The notes beneath the pieces are model-generated. The model did not search any database. It saw nothing but the letters and a program-made list of their open reading frames with translations, and was not told the origin of the DNA. From assembly GCA_964450865.1 (NCBI GenBank), contig CAYVHB010000017.1, positions 1 through 64,000 of the forward strand: a stretch of 64,000 nt of DNA, in the 5' to 3' direction. Origin of the DNA: CAYVHB01 sp964450865 (GTDB taxonomy: Bacteria > Bacillota > Clostridia > Saccharofermentanales > UBA5734). Shown in pieces: positions 17,349 to 26,727 of the stretch. The position numbers were made by a program, and so were the translations under genes. Positions within the stretch are counted from its first letter, which is position 1; each line of letters opens with the position of its first letter.

Positions 17349-19937
17349 ATGAAAGTGTTAATTGTGGGCGGTGTAGCGGGTGGAGCTTCGGCGGCAGCCA
17401 GATTGCGCCGGAACGATGAAAAGGCCGAGATTATTCTGTTTGAAAAGGGCGAGTATATTTCCTATGCCAATTGCGGCTTGCCTTATTTTGTTGGTGATGT
17501 CATTAAAGATAAAGAGAAATTGCTGGTCCAGACACCGGAGGCAATGCGGACCCGTTTCAACCTTGACATCCGCATCCGCTCCGAGGTTGTGCGCATCAAC
17601 CGCCAGAATAAGACAGTAACCGTACTCGACCATCGGACCCGCCAGGAATATGTCGAATCTTATGATAAATTGATCCTCTCACCCGGTGCTGAACCGAAGC
17701 GCCCGCCGATGGAGGGTATTGACCTGCCCGGTGTTTTTACCTTGCGGACTGTGCCGGATACTTATCGGATCCGTGACTTTGTCGACACGAAAAAGCCCCA
17801 GCGTGCTGTGGTCATTGGCGGTGGCTTTATCGGCGTCGAGATGGCCGAGAACCTGATGGAACGGGGCATTGACGTCACGCTGGTTGAATTTACCGACCAG
17901 GTTGTCGCTTCGCTGGATCCGGATATGGCAGCCTTCCTGCATCAGCATATGCGCATGAAAGGCCTCAAGCTGCTGTTCAGGACCGGCGCAACTGCCTTCC
18001 TGCCTGCTGACAATGGTGGCCTGGTCGTCAGGCTGACAACTGGCAATGCCTTGTACACGGATATGGTCATTTTCAGTATCGGCATCAATCCTGACAGCAA
18101 GCTGGCCCGCGAAGCTGACCTGGCGCTGGGCATTGCCGGCAGTATCAAGGTTGACCGCTACCTGGCGACATCCGATCCGGATATTTTTGCTGTCGGTGAC
18201 GCAATTGAAGTCGAACATTTCGTCTCGCACTTGCCGACCTTGATTCCGCTGGCTGGCCCGGCCAATAAGCAGGGCCGCATTGCTGCCGACAATGTTTCTG
18301 GCCACCAGGTCCCGTTTGAGGGTGTCCAGGGCAGTGCTGTCCTCAAGGTCTTTGACATGACCGCCGCCTCGACCGGCCTGAATGAGAAGCAGCTCAAGCG
18401 GGACAAGCTGGCCTATGAGAAGATCTACGTGCATCCGCTCAACCATGCCGGTTATTACCCGGGCGCAACCCAAATGACGGTCAAGCTGCTGTTTGATCTG
18501 GACAGCGGCAAGATATTGGGTGCCCAGGCGGTCGGTATCCACGGCGTTGAAAAGCGCATCGATGTCCTGGCCACCGCCCAGCGCCTCGGCGCAACCGTCG
18601 CTGACCTGGAAAAGCTCGAACTGACCTACGCGCCGCCTTATTCATCGGCCAAGGACCCGGTCAACATGCTGGGCTTTATTGCCAGCAACATCATGAAGGG
18701 CGATGTCAAGGTCTTCCAGTATCACGACATTGCCGACCTGGATCCGGCAACCAGTTTCCTGGTCGATGTGCGGACCCCGGAGGAATATTCGCTTGGCAGC
18801 ATACCGGATGCCCGCAATTACCCGCTTGATGAAATCCGCAGCCGCCTGGCCCATTTCCCGAAAAACAAGAAGATCTACCTGTTCTGCCAGGTCGGCCTGC
18901 GCGGCTATCTCGCAGCCCGGATCCTCCAGCAGAACGGCTATCATGAAGTGTACAACCTGACTGGCGGTTATAAGCTGTATCACACTGTCATTCTCGACCA
19001 GTCCGCCGAGATTCCCTATGATTGCTTCGGCCAGCAGGTCACCGAAGGTGAAGGGGAGAAGCTGGTCCTGCAGCCAGACGGCAAAACAGCGGTCTGTCCC
19101 GTTCCGGCTTCGCCAGCCAGCCGGCCAGTCGTGGTAACCGGAGCAGCAGTCGCATCCGCCCCGGCCGCGACCCAGCCCGCAGCCGTCCCGGTAAAAACGC
19201 CCCGGGCCAATATCAAAGTCATGACCGTCGATGCCTGCGGCCTGCAATGCCCCGGCCCGATTCTTAAAGTGGCAGAAGGGATCAAGAAGATCGAACCCGG
19301 CGATCAGCTGGTGGTGGAAGCGACCGATCCCGGCTTTGCCTCGGATATTGGTATCTGGTGTGAACGCACCGGCAATGTTCTCAATGACATCAAGCAAAAG
19401 CACGGCCAGTACACCGTCATCGTGACCAAGGGCGAGCCGATGGTGCCCCAGGCCACGGCGCCGGTTCAGAATGATAAAACCATGGTGGTCTTCAGTGGCG
19501 ATCTGGACAAGGCCCTCGCAGCCTTCATCATTGCAACCGGTGCAGCCTCCATGGGTCGCAATGTGACCATGTTCTTTACCTTCTGGGGCCTGAACATCCT
19601 GCGCCGTCATGACAAGGTCCGGGTCCCCAAGGCCTTTATCGAGAACATGTTTGGCTCGATGATGCCGCGTGGTTCGCGCAAGCTGGGCCTGTCCAAACTG
19701 CATATGGGTGGCATGGGAACACGGATGATGCGCGAGGTCATGAAATCCAAAAATGTCTCATCCCTGGAAGAGCTGATCCAGACGGCCATTGACAGCGGCG
19801 TCAAGATGGTGGCCTGCCAGATGTCGATGGATGTCATGGGCATCAAGCCCCAGGAACTGATCAAGGGTGTGGAAATCGGCGGCGTGGCCACGATGCTCGG
19901 TGCAGCCGAACTGTCCGATACCAACTTCTTTATCTGA
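17349..19937 (+). CDS. CoA-disulfide reductase fused to rhodanese, TusA and DsrE domains
   Basis: An 862-residue, four-domain sulfur-redox protein. Residues 1-450 form a pyridine-nucleotide disulfide oxidoreductase of the CoA-disulfide reductase/NADH oxidase group: FAD-binding VGGVAGGASAAARLRR, single redox Cys42 in SYANCGLPYF, and a second FAD motif in DIFAVGDAIEV. Residues about 455-555 are a rhodanese domain with Cys near 513 (YLFCQVGLRGY). After a Pro/Ala linker, a TusA-like domain carries CGLQCPGPILK near 628-638. From about 710 to the end is a DsrE/DsrH-like domain. The known chemistry suggests persulfide or polysulfide reduction and sulfur relay in the cytoplasm. The ATG at 17349 has GAGG 7 nt upstream. 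A terminator follows. Confidence 0.94.
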   Translation: MKVLIVGGVAGGASAAARLRRNDEKAEIILFEKGEYISYANCGLPYFVGDVIKDKEKLLVQTPEAMRTRFNLDIRIRSEVVRINRQNKTVTVLDHRTRQEYVESYDKLILSPGAEPKRPPMEGIDLPGVFTLRTVPDTYRIRDFVDTKKPQRAVVIGGGFIGVEMAENLMERGIDVTLVEFTDQVVASLDPDMAAFLHQHMRMKGLKLLFRTGATAFLPADNGGLVVRLTTGNALYTDMVIFSIGINPDSKLAREADLALGIAGSIKVDRYLATSDPDIFAVGDAIEVEHFVSHLPTLIPLAGPANKQGRIAADNVSGHQVPFEGVQGSAVLKVFDMTAASTGLNEKQLKRDKLAYEKIYVHPLNHAGYYPGATQMTVKLLFDLDSGKILGAQAVGIHGVEKRIDVLATAQRLGATVADLEKLELTYAPPYSSAKDPVNMLGFIASNIMKGDVKVFQYHDIADLDPATSFLVDVRTPEEYSLGSIPDARNYPLDEIRSRLAHFPKNKKIYLFCQVGLRGYLAARILQQNGYHEVYNLTGGYKLYHTVILDQSAEIPYDCFGQQVTEGEGEKLVLQPDGKTAVCPVPASPASRPVVVTGAAVASAPAATQPAAVPVKTPRANIKVMTVDACGLQCPGPILKVAEGIKKIEPGDQLVVEATDPGFASDIGIWCERTGNVLNDIKQKHGQYTVIVTKGEPMVPQATAPVQNDKTMVVFSGDLDKALAAFIIATGAASMGRNVTMFFTFWGLNILRRHDKVRVPKAFIENMFGSMMPRGSRKLGLSKLHMGGMGTRMMREVMKSKNVSSLEELIQTAIDSGVKMVACQMSMDVMGIKPQELIKGVEIGGVATMLGAAELSDTNFFI

Positions 19938-20004
19938 TATCTGATCAGCCTGGTCTGGTCAGCGGTTTGCCTGCAGCTGGCCATGATTTTGCGATTATAA
20001 ACAG

Positions 20005-20037
20005 GGCCCTGGTTTCGAAAAGAATCCAGGGCCTTTT
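20005..20037 (+). terminator. Terminator after the CoA-disulfide reductase fusion
   Basis: An 8-bp GC-rich stem (20005-20012 with 20026-20033) is followed by TTTT. Confidence 0.85.
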
Positions 20038-20247
20038 CATTCGGGTGGGCATGTTTAGGCGCTGCGGTTGCTGTTATAATAGAAATATGTCCGATCACCA
20101 GGAATGCCTTGCTGTAAGCAGGACCGGGAAATGGCTTGTTTCACCCCAAAAAGACCTGCAGCAACAAAAGAAGACGTACGGTAGCAAAAGGTGACCGCGT
20201 TCATTGAATGTCCCGATTGTCGTACGGAAAATGCCGGAGGCGCAGCC

Positions 20248-20427
20248 ATGAAAAAATTAGCAGCTATCTTTCAATCGTTTGCAAAATTTATCTATCGGAC
20301 CTTCCCGGTTATCGGCGGTTATTCTGTTAAAGACGCCAGCGACCTGATGAATGACCCGGACCATTATGAATATCGGGATCATTCATGGCTTAAACGACAG
20401 GAAGATAAACTGCTGCACAAACACTGA
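20248..20427 (+). CDS. Small basic/amphipathic protein, unknown function
   Basis: 59-residue protein beginning MKKLAAIFQS at an ATG with GGAGG 7 nt upstream. A longer in-frame start at 20191 lacks such a site. The N-terminal 25 residues are hydrophobic and basic. The C-terminal half is highly charged (DPDHYEYRDHS, then KRQEDKLLHKH). An extended -10 (TGTTATAAT) lies near 20072-20080, and a terminator follows the stop, so it looks like its own transcript. No family recognised. Confidence 0.7.
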   Translation: MKKLAAIFQSFAKFIYRTFPVIGGYSVKDASDLMNDPDHYEYRDHSWLKRQEDKLLHKH

Positions 20428-20457
20428 TTGATCCGGTCATTGATCCTGGACAAATAA

Positions 20458-20489
20458 AAACCCTGGAACCGCTGAGGCTCCAGGGTTTT
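20458..20489. terminator. Bidirectional terminator between the small gene and tRNA-Gln
   Basis: A 10-bp stem (20458-20467 with 20479-20488) has T residues on the plus strand, and a longer TTTTTATTT run on the minus strand. It can end both converging transcripts. Confidence 0.9.
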
Positions 20490-20494
20490 GCTTA

Positions 20495-20568
20495 TGGCTG
20501 CCGGACTAGGATTTGAACCCAGACAGACTGAGTCAGAGTCAGTAGTGCTACCCTTACACTATCCGGCA
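20495..20568 (-). tRNA. tRNA-Gln (CTG)
   Basis: Minus-strand cloverleaf with acceptor TGCCGGA pairing TCCGGCA, anticodon loop CTCTGAC (anticodon CTG), T-loop GTTCAAATC, discriminator G and encoded CCA at 20495-20497. Confidence 0.92.
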
Positions 20569-20608
20569 ATCTATGTGAAAGGCTGGCGACAGCCCGTCAG
20601 CAGAAAAA

Positions 20609-20637
20609 AATATACCACAGATTCGCTATCCATGCAA
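20609..20637 (-). promoter_or_regulatory. Promoter of tRNA-Gln
   Basis: On the minus strand, TTGCAT (20637-20632), a 17-nt spacer and TATATT (20614-20609), about 40 nt before the tRNA. Confidence 0.8.
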
Positions 20638-20710
20638 GGGGTCGATGCTGATTTGCAGTGAAAATTTTGGCGATTCTGGTGAAATCAATCCTGGATCATT
20701 GAAACATCAT

Positions 20711-20739
20711 TTGACGGCCACGGAATGGACAGTTATCAT
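20711..20739 (+). promoter_or_regulatory. Probable promoter of the D,D-carboxypeptidase gene
   Basis: TTGACG (20711-20716), a 17-nt spacer and TATCAT (20734-20739), about 65 nt before the chosen start. Confidence 0.65.
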
Positions 20740-20809
20740 AGTGTCAACTGGACAGACTGGGAGCCAACTTAACGATCCAATCAAGCACTTGAATAGTCGG
20801 AGTATACAG

Positions 20810-22507
20810 ATGAAACAACTGAATCATCCTGGCTTGCAGCCGTATAATCCAATCAGCACTGACGTCCACGCCGCAAACCGCCAACACATCCGCATATTGC
20901 CCGTTAACGGACGGCAAAAGCCGGGCCATCAGCCATTTACAGCGCTCAGATGGCTGGCATCCTGCCTGGTGATCCTGCTGGTCGTGGCTGGACCTGGCCT
21001 TGCCACCCCATTACTGACCATTTCCGGAACGGGTAGAGCAGTCCTCGCTCAGTCCGTAATCGCCAGCAGCACGTTGCCGCTGACGGACGGCATTACCAGC
21101 GATGTCATCTGGTCCGATCCGGCTGGTGACCAGGAGACTGGGGCCTGGCCGGCGCTTGAACAGGTCCAGGCCAAAGCTTATGTGGTTATGGATCGCCTGA
21201 CCGGGAAGGTCTGGCTGTCAAAAGCCGCAAACACACAAAATTACCCGGCCAGCACGACGAAAATCATGACCGCCCTGCTGGCCCTGGAAGCCAATGATCT
21301 GGGCCGGCTCGTGACTGTTTCAGCCAATGCCGTCAAGCTCGACTGGGACGCCTCCAAAGCCGGGTTTATTGCTGGCGAAATCGTGTCAATGAAAGATCTT
21401 CTGGCCGGGCTGATGCTGCCATCCGGTAACGATGCGGCTATTGCCATCGCCGAAGCCCTGGCCGGCAGCCAGGCCAAGTTTGCACGCCAGATGAACAGCC
21501 GGGCCAGGGAACTGGGCGCGACAAAGACCAATTTTGTCAATCCCAATGGCCTGCATAATACCAGACACGTCACAACGGCCCTGGATCTGGCCAGGATTGC
21601 AGCTGCGGCCATGCGGCTGCCCCAATTCCGTGAGCTCGTTAACACGCCGGTTTATGCACTGTCAGCTACCAATAAACACCCGCTGGCCGGCTGGCAGATC
21701 CTGATCAACAGCAATAGCCGCATGTTGCTGGCAGATCATAGCAATTACCGCTCCAGCTTGCTGCGGGAAATTCAAGGTATAAAGACCGGCACGACCACGC
21801 CGGCCGGCAATTGCCTGGTCACGGCTGCCGTAACCAATGATGGTGTCGAACTCATCTGTGTCCTGCTGGGAGTATCTGCAAACGATACGCAGGGCAATAC
21901 CAGCAGCTATTCACGGACCTTGCTGGAAGCGGCCGCGCGCAAAACCGCTGCTGATCCGGAGCGTGTCACCCTCGTTACCGCCGGCCAGCCACTGACGATT
22001 CCCGGCAGTAGTCTGCTGCTGATGCCCCAAGCCTCGCTGACCCTGACGGCAGCTGCCAGCCAGGCGCTGGACTATACGCTGGCTGTGCCAGGCCTGAGTG
22101 TGGCGGAACAGCCGCAAGAGGCCCCGGAAAATGGGGCCGATGCATCTTTGGGGCGGCCAGGTTCGGAAACGCTGATTCAGCTGGTCCAGGATGGCACGGT
22201 TTTGACCACCGTTCCCGCTGTTTTTGCGACCCCCACACCGATCCCCACCCCGACCCCTTCGCCGATTCCGACTAAACCGCCGAAAGCAGATCCCGGTACT
22301 CAGGTGACGACGGGTAACGGTCAATCCGGCCCGGGCATTGACGGGGTTGGTAAACTGCCGATTATAGGATCGATCCTGACCTGGTTCGCGGCCCGCGTCT
22401 GGCTTGTGGCCCTGATCGGCGGTCTGTTGCTGCTGGCTCTCATTGGATTGATCATCTGGCGCCTGATTGTCCGTCACAACAGGGGATTCTATATTCGCCG
22501 CCGCTAA
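20810..22507 (+). CDS. D-alanyl-D-alanine carboxypeptidase (PBP5/DacF family)
   Basis: Penicillin-binding protein of the S11 family that trims the terminal D-Ala of peptidoglycan stem peptides outside the membrane. It has 565 residues. A basic cytoplasmic N-terminus of about 45 residues and a signal/anchor helix at about 46-66 precede the domain. The catalytic motifs are SxxK in PASTTKIMT (about residue 148), SGN in PSGNDAAI and KTG in GIKTGTTTPAG. The C-terminal part has a Pro/Thr-rich linker and a second membrane helix at about 530-553, then a basic end, as usual for membrane-retained forms. The ATG at 20810 follows GGAG with 7-nt spacing. Confidence 0.94.
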   Translation: MKQLNHPGLQPYNPISTDVHAANRQHIRILPVNGRQKPGHQPFTALRWLASCLVILLVVAGPGLATPLLTISGTGRAVLAQSVIASSTLPLTDGITSDVIWSDPAGDQETGAWPALEQVQAKAYVVMDRLTGKVWLSKAANTQNYPASTTKIMTALLALEANDLGRLVTVSANAVKLDWDASKAGFIAGEIVSMKDLLAGLMLPSGNDAAIAIAEALAGSQAKFARQMNSRARELGATKTNFVNPNGLHNTRHVTTALDLARIAAAAMRLPQFRELVNTPVYALSATNKHPLAGWQILINSNSRMLLADHSNYRSSLLREIQGIKTGTTTPAGNCLVTAAVTNDGVELICVLLGVSANDTQGNTSSYSRTLLEAAARKTAADPERVTLVTAGQPLTIPGSSLLLMPQASLTLTAAASQALDYTLAVPGLSVAEQPQEAPENGADASLGRPGSETLIQLVQDGTVLTTVPAVFATPTPIPTPTPSPIPTKPPKADPGTQVTTGNGQSGPGIDGVGKLPIIGSILTWFAARVWLVALIGGLLLLALIGLIIWRLIVRHNRGFYIRRR

Positions 22508-22612
22508 AGCAATTCCAGGCGGATTGCCTGCTGATCCGCTTTGACAATTGGTAAACAGGGGATTCCATACCCGCACTGTTCATTGAACGCCGCAGCCAGG
22601 CCGTACGTTGCT

Positions 22613-23917
22613 TCAGGAAACCACTTCCAGGATGACCGGACGAGGCTGGACCGGCTCGCTGCCGATGCCAATGGCCTGCAAGATTTGCTCGCCGGCAGTC
22701 TGGCACATGGCTGGTGTTGCCGCAAAAACCTCGGCCAGTTCCTCGCCGGCCTTGACCGGCTCATTCATTCTCTTGCGCAAGATGAGCCCGGCAGCATAGT
22801 CCAGCTGATCGTCCTTTTTCAGGCGCCCGCCGCCCAGGCTGACCAGCACGCGGCCGAGTTCGGACGTCCTGATCCGGGTGATATACCCGGTAGCCGGCGC
22901 TAGCACTTTCAGTGAACAGGCCGCCTGCGGCAAGCGGGTATAATCATGGATAACAGCCGGGTCACCGCCCTGGTTGCTGATCAAGGCTTCCAGGCGGGCC
23001 AGTCCGGCGCCGCTGTACAAAGCATCCAGCAGGCGCTGGCGGGCTTCCTCGGGTTGACAGGCCAGTCCGGCCTGGATCAGCATATATGAACCCAGGGTCA
23101 AGGTGACCTCGAGCAGTGAACCGCCGCCATGCCCCTTGAGGACTTCGATCGCCTCAATGACCTCCAGCGAATTGCCAATATGCGAGCCCAGGGGCTGGTC
23201 CATGTCGCTGATCACCGCCAGCATCCGGCGACCGGCCATCTTGCCGATATCTACCATCGCCCGGGCCAGGACGCGGGCCGCGGGCAGATCGGGCACAAAG
23301 GCCCCGCTGCCGCATTTAACATCGAGGACAATCGCGTCCGCACCAGCCGCGATTTTTTTGCTCATGATGCTGGCGGCGATCAGCGGCACAGAGTCGACCG
23401 TGCCAGTGACATCGCGCAAGGCATAAAGTTTTTTATCAGCTGGCGTCAGATCGTCACTTTGCCCGATCAGGGCAATACCGATCTGCCTGGTTTGGCGAAT
23501 GACTGTATCCATCGTCAAGTTCGTCTGAAAGCCGGGAATGGCGGCAAGTTTGTCAATGGTGCCACCCGTGAAGCCCAGCCCCCGGCCGGACATTTTGACG
23601 ATCGGTGCGCCACAGGCCGCAACCAGCGGCGCGAGCACCAGCGTCGTTGTATCGGCGACCCCGCCCGTGCTGTGTTTATCAACCTTGATACCCGGAATCG
23701 GGCTGAGATCAAAACGGCGGCCGGAGTCAGCCATTGCCAGAGTCAGCCAGGTCGTCTCCTCACGATCCAGGCCGCGAATAAACATCGCCATCAGCATGGC
23801 CGCTATCTGGTAATCGGGCCAGCTGCCGCTGGTAACACCCTCAATAAAGGTCTGGATCTCGTCGGCTGTCAGATGCTGCCCGTTGCGTTTCTTGATGATC
23901 AAGTCAGTGGCTGCCAT
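22613..23917 (-). CDS. pdp: Pyrimidine-nucleoside phosphorylase
   Basis: Phosphorolyses uridine, thymidine and deoxyuridine to free base and (deoxy)ribose-1-phosphate in nucleoside salvage. It has 434 residues, almost exactly the length of Bacillus Pdp. Signatures are the N-terminal IIKKRNGQHLTADEI, the phosphate-binding KHSTGGVADTTTL and the family pattern SGRGLGFTGGTIDKL, plus VKCGSGAF. I place the start at the ATG complementary to 23915-23917, with GAGG about 8 nt upstream. An upstream in-frame extension to 24001 lacks family similarity. It is divergent from the MATE exporter and convergent with the carboxypeptidase gene. Confidence 0.96.
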   Translation of the reverse strand: MAATDLIIKKRNGQHLTADEIQTFIEGVTSGSWPDYQIAAMLMAMFIRGLDREETTWLTLAMADSGRRFDLSPIPGIKVDKHSTGGVADTTTLVLAPLVAACGAPIVKMSGRGLGFTGGTIDKLAAIPGFQTNLTMDTVIRQTRQIGIALIGQSDDLTPADKKLYALRDVTGTVDSVPLIAASIMSKKIAAGADAIVLDVKCGSGAFVPDLPAARVLARAMVDIGKMAGRRMLAVISDMDQPLGSHIGNSLEVIEAIEVLKGHGGGSLLEVTLTLGSYMLIQAGLACQPEEARQRLLDALYSGAGLARLEALISNQGGDPAVIHDYTRLPQAACSLKVLAPATGYITRIRTSELGRVLVSLGGGRLKKDDQLDYAAGLILRKRMNEPVKAGEELAEVFAATPAMCQTAGEQILQAIGIGSEPVQPRPVILEVVS

Positions 23918-24027
23918 TTTGTTCGCCTCGCTTTGAATCGTTATGCCAGTATGAAATGCCGGGTACTCCGGGCCGCTGAACCGGCCCGGGTCTGGCGCCA
24001 CCCCTTGCTGTACCGTTACGTACTTTC

Positions 24028-24055
24028 ATTTTAGCATGGTTTCAGGTTTTGCCAA
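24028..24055 (-). promoter_or_regulatory. Probable promoter of pdp
   Basis: On the minus strand, TTGGCA (24055-24050), a 16-nt spacer and TAAAAT (24033-24028), about 110 nt before the pdp start. Confidence 0.55.
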
Positions 24056-24230
24056 ATCCATGCTGGACGTCAGCGCCAGGAAGGACCATAATAAAAACGC
24101 CGCAAAGGAAACAATGCAAGACATGATGCCAGGAAAAGACAACCAGGAAAAACACGCTGAAGAACGTCTTGTCATATAACGGAACTGAACACGTTGCCGG
24201 ACTGCTGCCGGGCTTTTGGAGGAATATTTC

Positions 24231-25616
24231 GTGCTGGACCGACATGCCGTGGCTTCCCTTAGCCGCACTATTACCCGCCTGACTTTACCTGTATTGATTG
24301 AGCAGTTCTTCATTGTCATGATGGGAGCTGTCAATACCATGCTGGTTGCCAACATCGGCGGTGAAGCGATTTCGGCCACGGGTAATGTCGACACCATTAA
24401 CAATATCATCATTTCGTTTTTCGCCGCCCTGGCTGTTGGTGGTACCGTCATTGTAGCCCAGTATACCGGCCGCCAGGATGATCGCAAGTCCAACCGGGCG
24501 ATGGCCCAGTCGCTGCTGGCTTGTGTCGTGATCGCCGGCGCCGTGACCTTGCTGATCTTTCTCCTGCAAAAGCCATTGCTGACCTGGCTTTTCAAGGATG
24601 TTGACCCACTGGTTCTAACTTATTCCTACACCTATCTGGCGATTGTCCTGTGGTCTTATTTACCATTGGCCCTGATGACGATGGCCTTCGGTATCCTGCG
24701 TGGATCAGGTGATACCCGTACCCCCATGATGATTTCGATTATCATGAATATTGTCAATGTTGGCCTGAGCTACTGGCTGATTTACGGCTTTCGGCTGAAT
24801 GTCGGCTCCCTGTCGATGCATACACCTGCATTTGGTGTGCAGGGCGCCGCTGTCGGCCTGACACTGTCCCGGACACTGGGCATGATCCTGGCCCTGATTC
24901 CGCTGTTGCGCGGTACCCGGCAATTGAAGCTGGACTGGCGTGACATGCGCCGGCCAGACTGGCCGATGCAAAGACTGATCCTGAATCTTGGCGTACCGGG
25001 CGGCGCTGAGCAGTTGATGTTTAATGGTGGCAAACTGATTGTGCAGATGTTTATCGTCCAGCTTGGAACAGTAGCCCTGGCTGCCAATGCCATCTGCAAC
25101 TCCCTGGCAGCCCTGGCGACCATCCCGGGATTGTCGCTGAGCCTGGCGATCACCGCCCTGGTTGGCCAGGCTATCGGCCGGGGTGACCAGGCAGGGGCCC
25201 GCCGTCTCCTGAAATTCTCACTGGTTTATAATACGGTGGCCTTGCTGGTGCTCAGTCTCCTGTTTCTGCCATTTGTCCGCCAGCTGGTTGGTTTATTTAC
25301 GCATGACGCAACAACGATCCAGACGGCTACCCGGGTCATGTATGCTTATCTGCTGGCTCAGCCTATCTTCTGGTCAGCATCATTTGCCTTGCCATCCGGC
25401 TTGCGCGGCGCCGGCGATGTCCGCTATACCATGGTGATATCAATCATCAGCATGTGGTTGCTGCGGATTCTTCTGGGCTATCTGTTCGGGATTATCCTGG
25501 GGTATGGTATTCTGGGTATCTGGTTCGCCATGTTCTCCGACTGGGCTTTCCGCTCGGTTCTCTTTGTCTGGCGCCTGCGCAGTGGCCGCTGGTTACAGCA
25601 GCGGGCTATCCATTGA
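24231..25616 (+). CDS. MATE family efflux transporter
   Basis: A 461-residue membrane protein with twelve hydrophobic segments arranged as two MATE repeats. These carriers use Na+ or H+ gradients to export organic cations or drugs. Family-like sequences include LPVLIEQFFIVMMGAVNT at the start, RGSGDTRTPM in the loop after helix 4, and the matching RGAGDVRYTM in the second half. The start is taken as the GTG at 24231 because TGGAGG lies 8 nt upstream; the frame itself opens at a TTG at 24216. The substrate cannot be deduced. Confidence 0.94.
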   Translation: MLDRHAVASLSRTITRLTLPVLIEQFFIVMMGAVNTMLVANIGGEAISATGNVDTINNIIISFFAALAVGGTVIVAQYTGRQDDRKSNRAMAQSLLACVVIAGAVTLLIFLLQKPLLTWLFKDVDPLVLTYSYTYLAIVLWSYLPLALMTMAFGILRGSGDTRTPMMISIIMNIVNVGLSYWLIYGFRLNVGSLSMHTPAFGVQGAAVGLTLSRTLGMILALIPLLRGTRQLKLDWRDMRRPDWPMQRLILNLGVPGGAEQLMFNGGKLIVQMFIVQLGTVALAANAICNSLAALATIPGLSLSLAITALVGQAIGRGDQAGARRLLKFSLVYNTVALLVLSLLFLPFVRQLVGLFTHDATTIQTATRVMYAYLLAQPIFWSASFALPSGLRGAGDVRYTMVISIISMWLLRILLGYLFGIILGYGILGIWFAMFSDWAFRSVLFVWRLRSGRWLQQRAIH

Positions 25617-25663
25617 CAGACGACGGACGTTTGCAGCAGGACCGGATCCGGTTATGAGGCACA

Positions 25664-25706
25664 GAAAAACAAGCGGGCATCCAGTATGCAGGCATGTCCG
25701 CTTGTT
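25664..25706 (-). terminator. Terminator after the LacI-family gene
   Basis: A 9-bp stem (25668-25676 with 25698-25706) is followed on the minus strand by five T residues. It lies 47 nt after the leftward lacI-type gene. Confidence 0.8.
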
Positions 25707-25752
25707 CGGCGAGGAACCGCATTCGATTCATGTGGCTTATAGTCTGATTGAT

Positions 25753-26727
25753 TTACGTGGAATTGCGCTCTATCAATTCGATGGGCAGAATTGACTCGAC
25801 GGGGACATGCTGGTTATCATTCATCTGGTTCAGGAGATTGATCATCCGTTCAGCCATGGCCTTGACTGGCTGGCGGATGGTTGTCAGGGCCGGCTGGACC
25901 AGTTGGGCGATAATTGAATCGTCATAGCCGACGACCCGGATATCATCGGGAACACGCCAGCCGTGGACAGTACAAGCACTGATCACCTGGGCGGCAATGA
26001 CATCACTGGAGGCGAAGATTCCATCGATACCCGGGTTATCCGCCAGGATCTGCTCGATCCGCGTTTCATAGTGCATGCTGATGAATGAAGACTCTTCTGT
26101 CTCAGTCAGCCGGTATTGCACACCTGATTCCCGGCAGACCCGGGCAAATCCTTCTCCGCGCTGATTTGCCATCTGCATGTTCCTGGTGCCGCCGATGTAG
26201 ATCAGGTTTTTGCAGCCACGGGCGATCAGGTGCCGGGCTGCCAGCTCACCGCCGCGGTAATTGTCCGAGGTCACGAAGGGAATGTCATTGTCCAGATAGC
26301 GGTCGAAGGTTACCAGCGGCAGCTTGAGATTCAGGAAGGGCTGGATATTCATGATGCGCGTGGCCATGATAATGCCATCGACTTTATTGCGCTTGAGCAT
26401 TTCGATGTAGCTGATTTCTTTGTCTGACTCGTGATGAGAATTGCACAGCATGATTTTGTAGCCCTGTTCAGTGGCGGAGTGCTCGATCGCATCAACCAGC
26501 AAACCGAAAAACGGATGACCGACTGACGGTACCAGGATCCCGATGATATAGGACCGCTGAAAAATCAGGGAACGGGCCAGCTCATTCGGCTGATAGTCAA
26601 GCCGCTCCATGGCGTCCATGACTTTCAGCCGCGTGTCGGCGCTGATGTATCCGCGATTATTCAGTACACGTGAAACGGTTGTAACCGTTACACCGGCCAT
26701 CTTGGCCACGTCCTTGAGGGTAGGCAT
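25753..26727 (-). CDS. LacI family transcriptional regulator
   Basis: 324-residue repressor. The N-terminal helix-turn-helix and hinge read TLKDVAKMAGVTVTTVSRVL and YQPNELARSL, followed by a periplasmic-binding-protein-like effector domain (about 60-324), which normally binds a sugar or nucleoside. Start ATG at 26727 has AGGAG upstream. It is a single gene with its own terminator, divergent from rtcB, so the target is not obvious. The neighbouring salvage gene pdp or a distant sugar locus could be targets, but no operator copies were recognised. A 16-bp near-palindrome (26674-26689) falls inside the helix-turn-helix codons. Confidence 0.93.
   Translation of the reverse strand: MPTLKDVAKMAGVTVTTVSRVLNNRGYISADTRLKVMDAMERLDYQPNELARSLIFQRSYIIGILVPSVGHPFFGLLVDAIEHSATEQGYKIMLCNSHHESDKEISYIEMLKRNKVDGIIMATRIMNIQPFLNLKLPLVTFDRYLDNDIPFVTSDNYRGGELAARHLIARGCKNLIYIGGTRNMQMANQRGEGFARVCRESGVQYRLTETEESSFISMHYETRIEQILADNPGIDGIFASSDVIAAQVISACTVHGWRVPDDIRVVGYDDSIIAQLVQPALTTIRQPVKAMAERMINLLNQMNDNQHVPVESILPIELIERNST

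Noticed and set aside
23129..24034. Long rightward open frame (301 codons)
   Set aside because: Antisense shadow of pyrimidine-nucleoside phosphorylase, which has all family motifs on the other strand; no ribosome-binding site.
26674..26689. 16-bp near-palindrome as a LacI operator
   Set aside because: It lies in conserved helix-turn-helix codons of the regulator itself and is explained by the protein sequence; no second copy was found.
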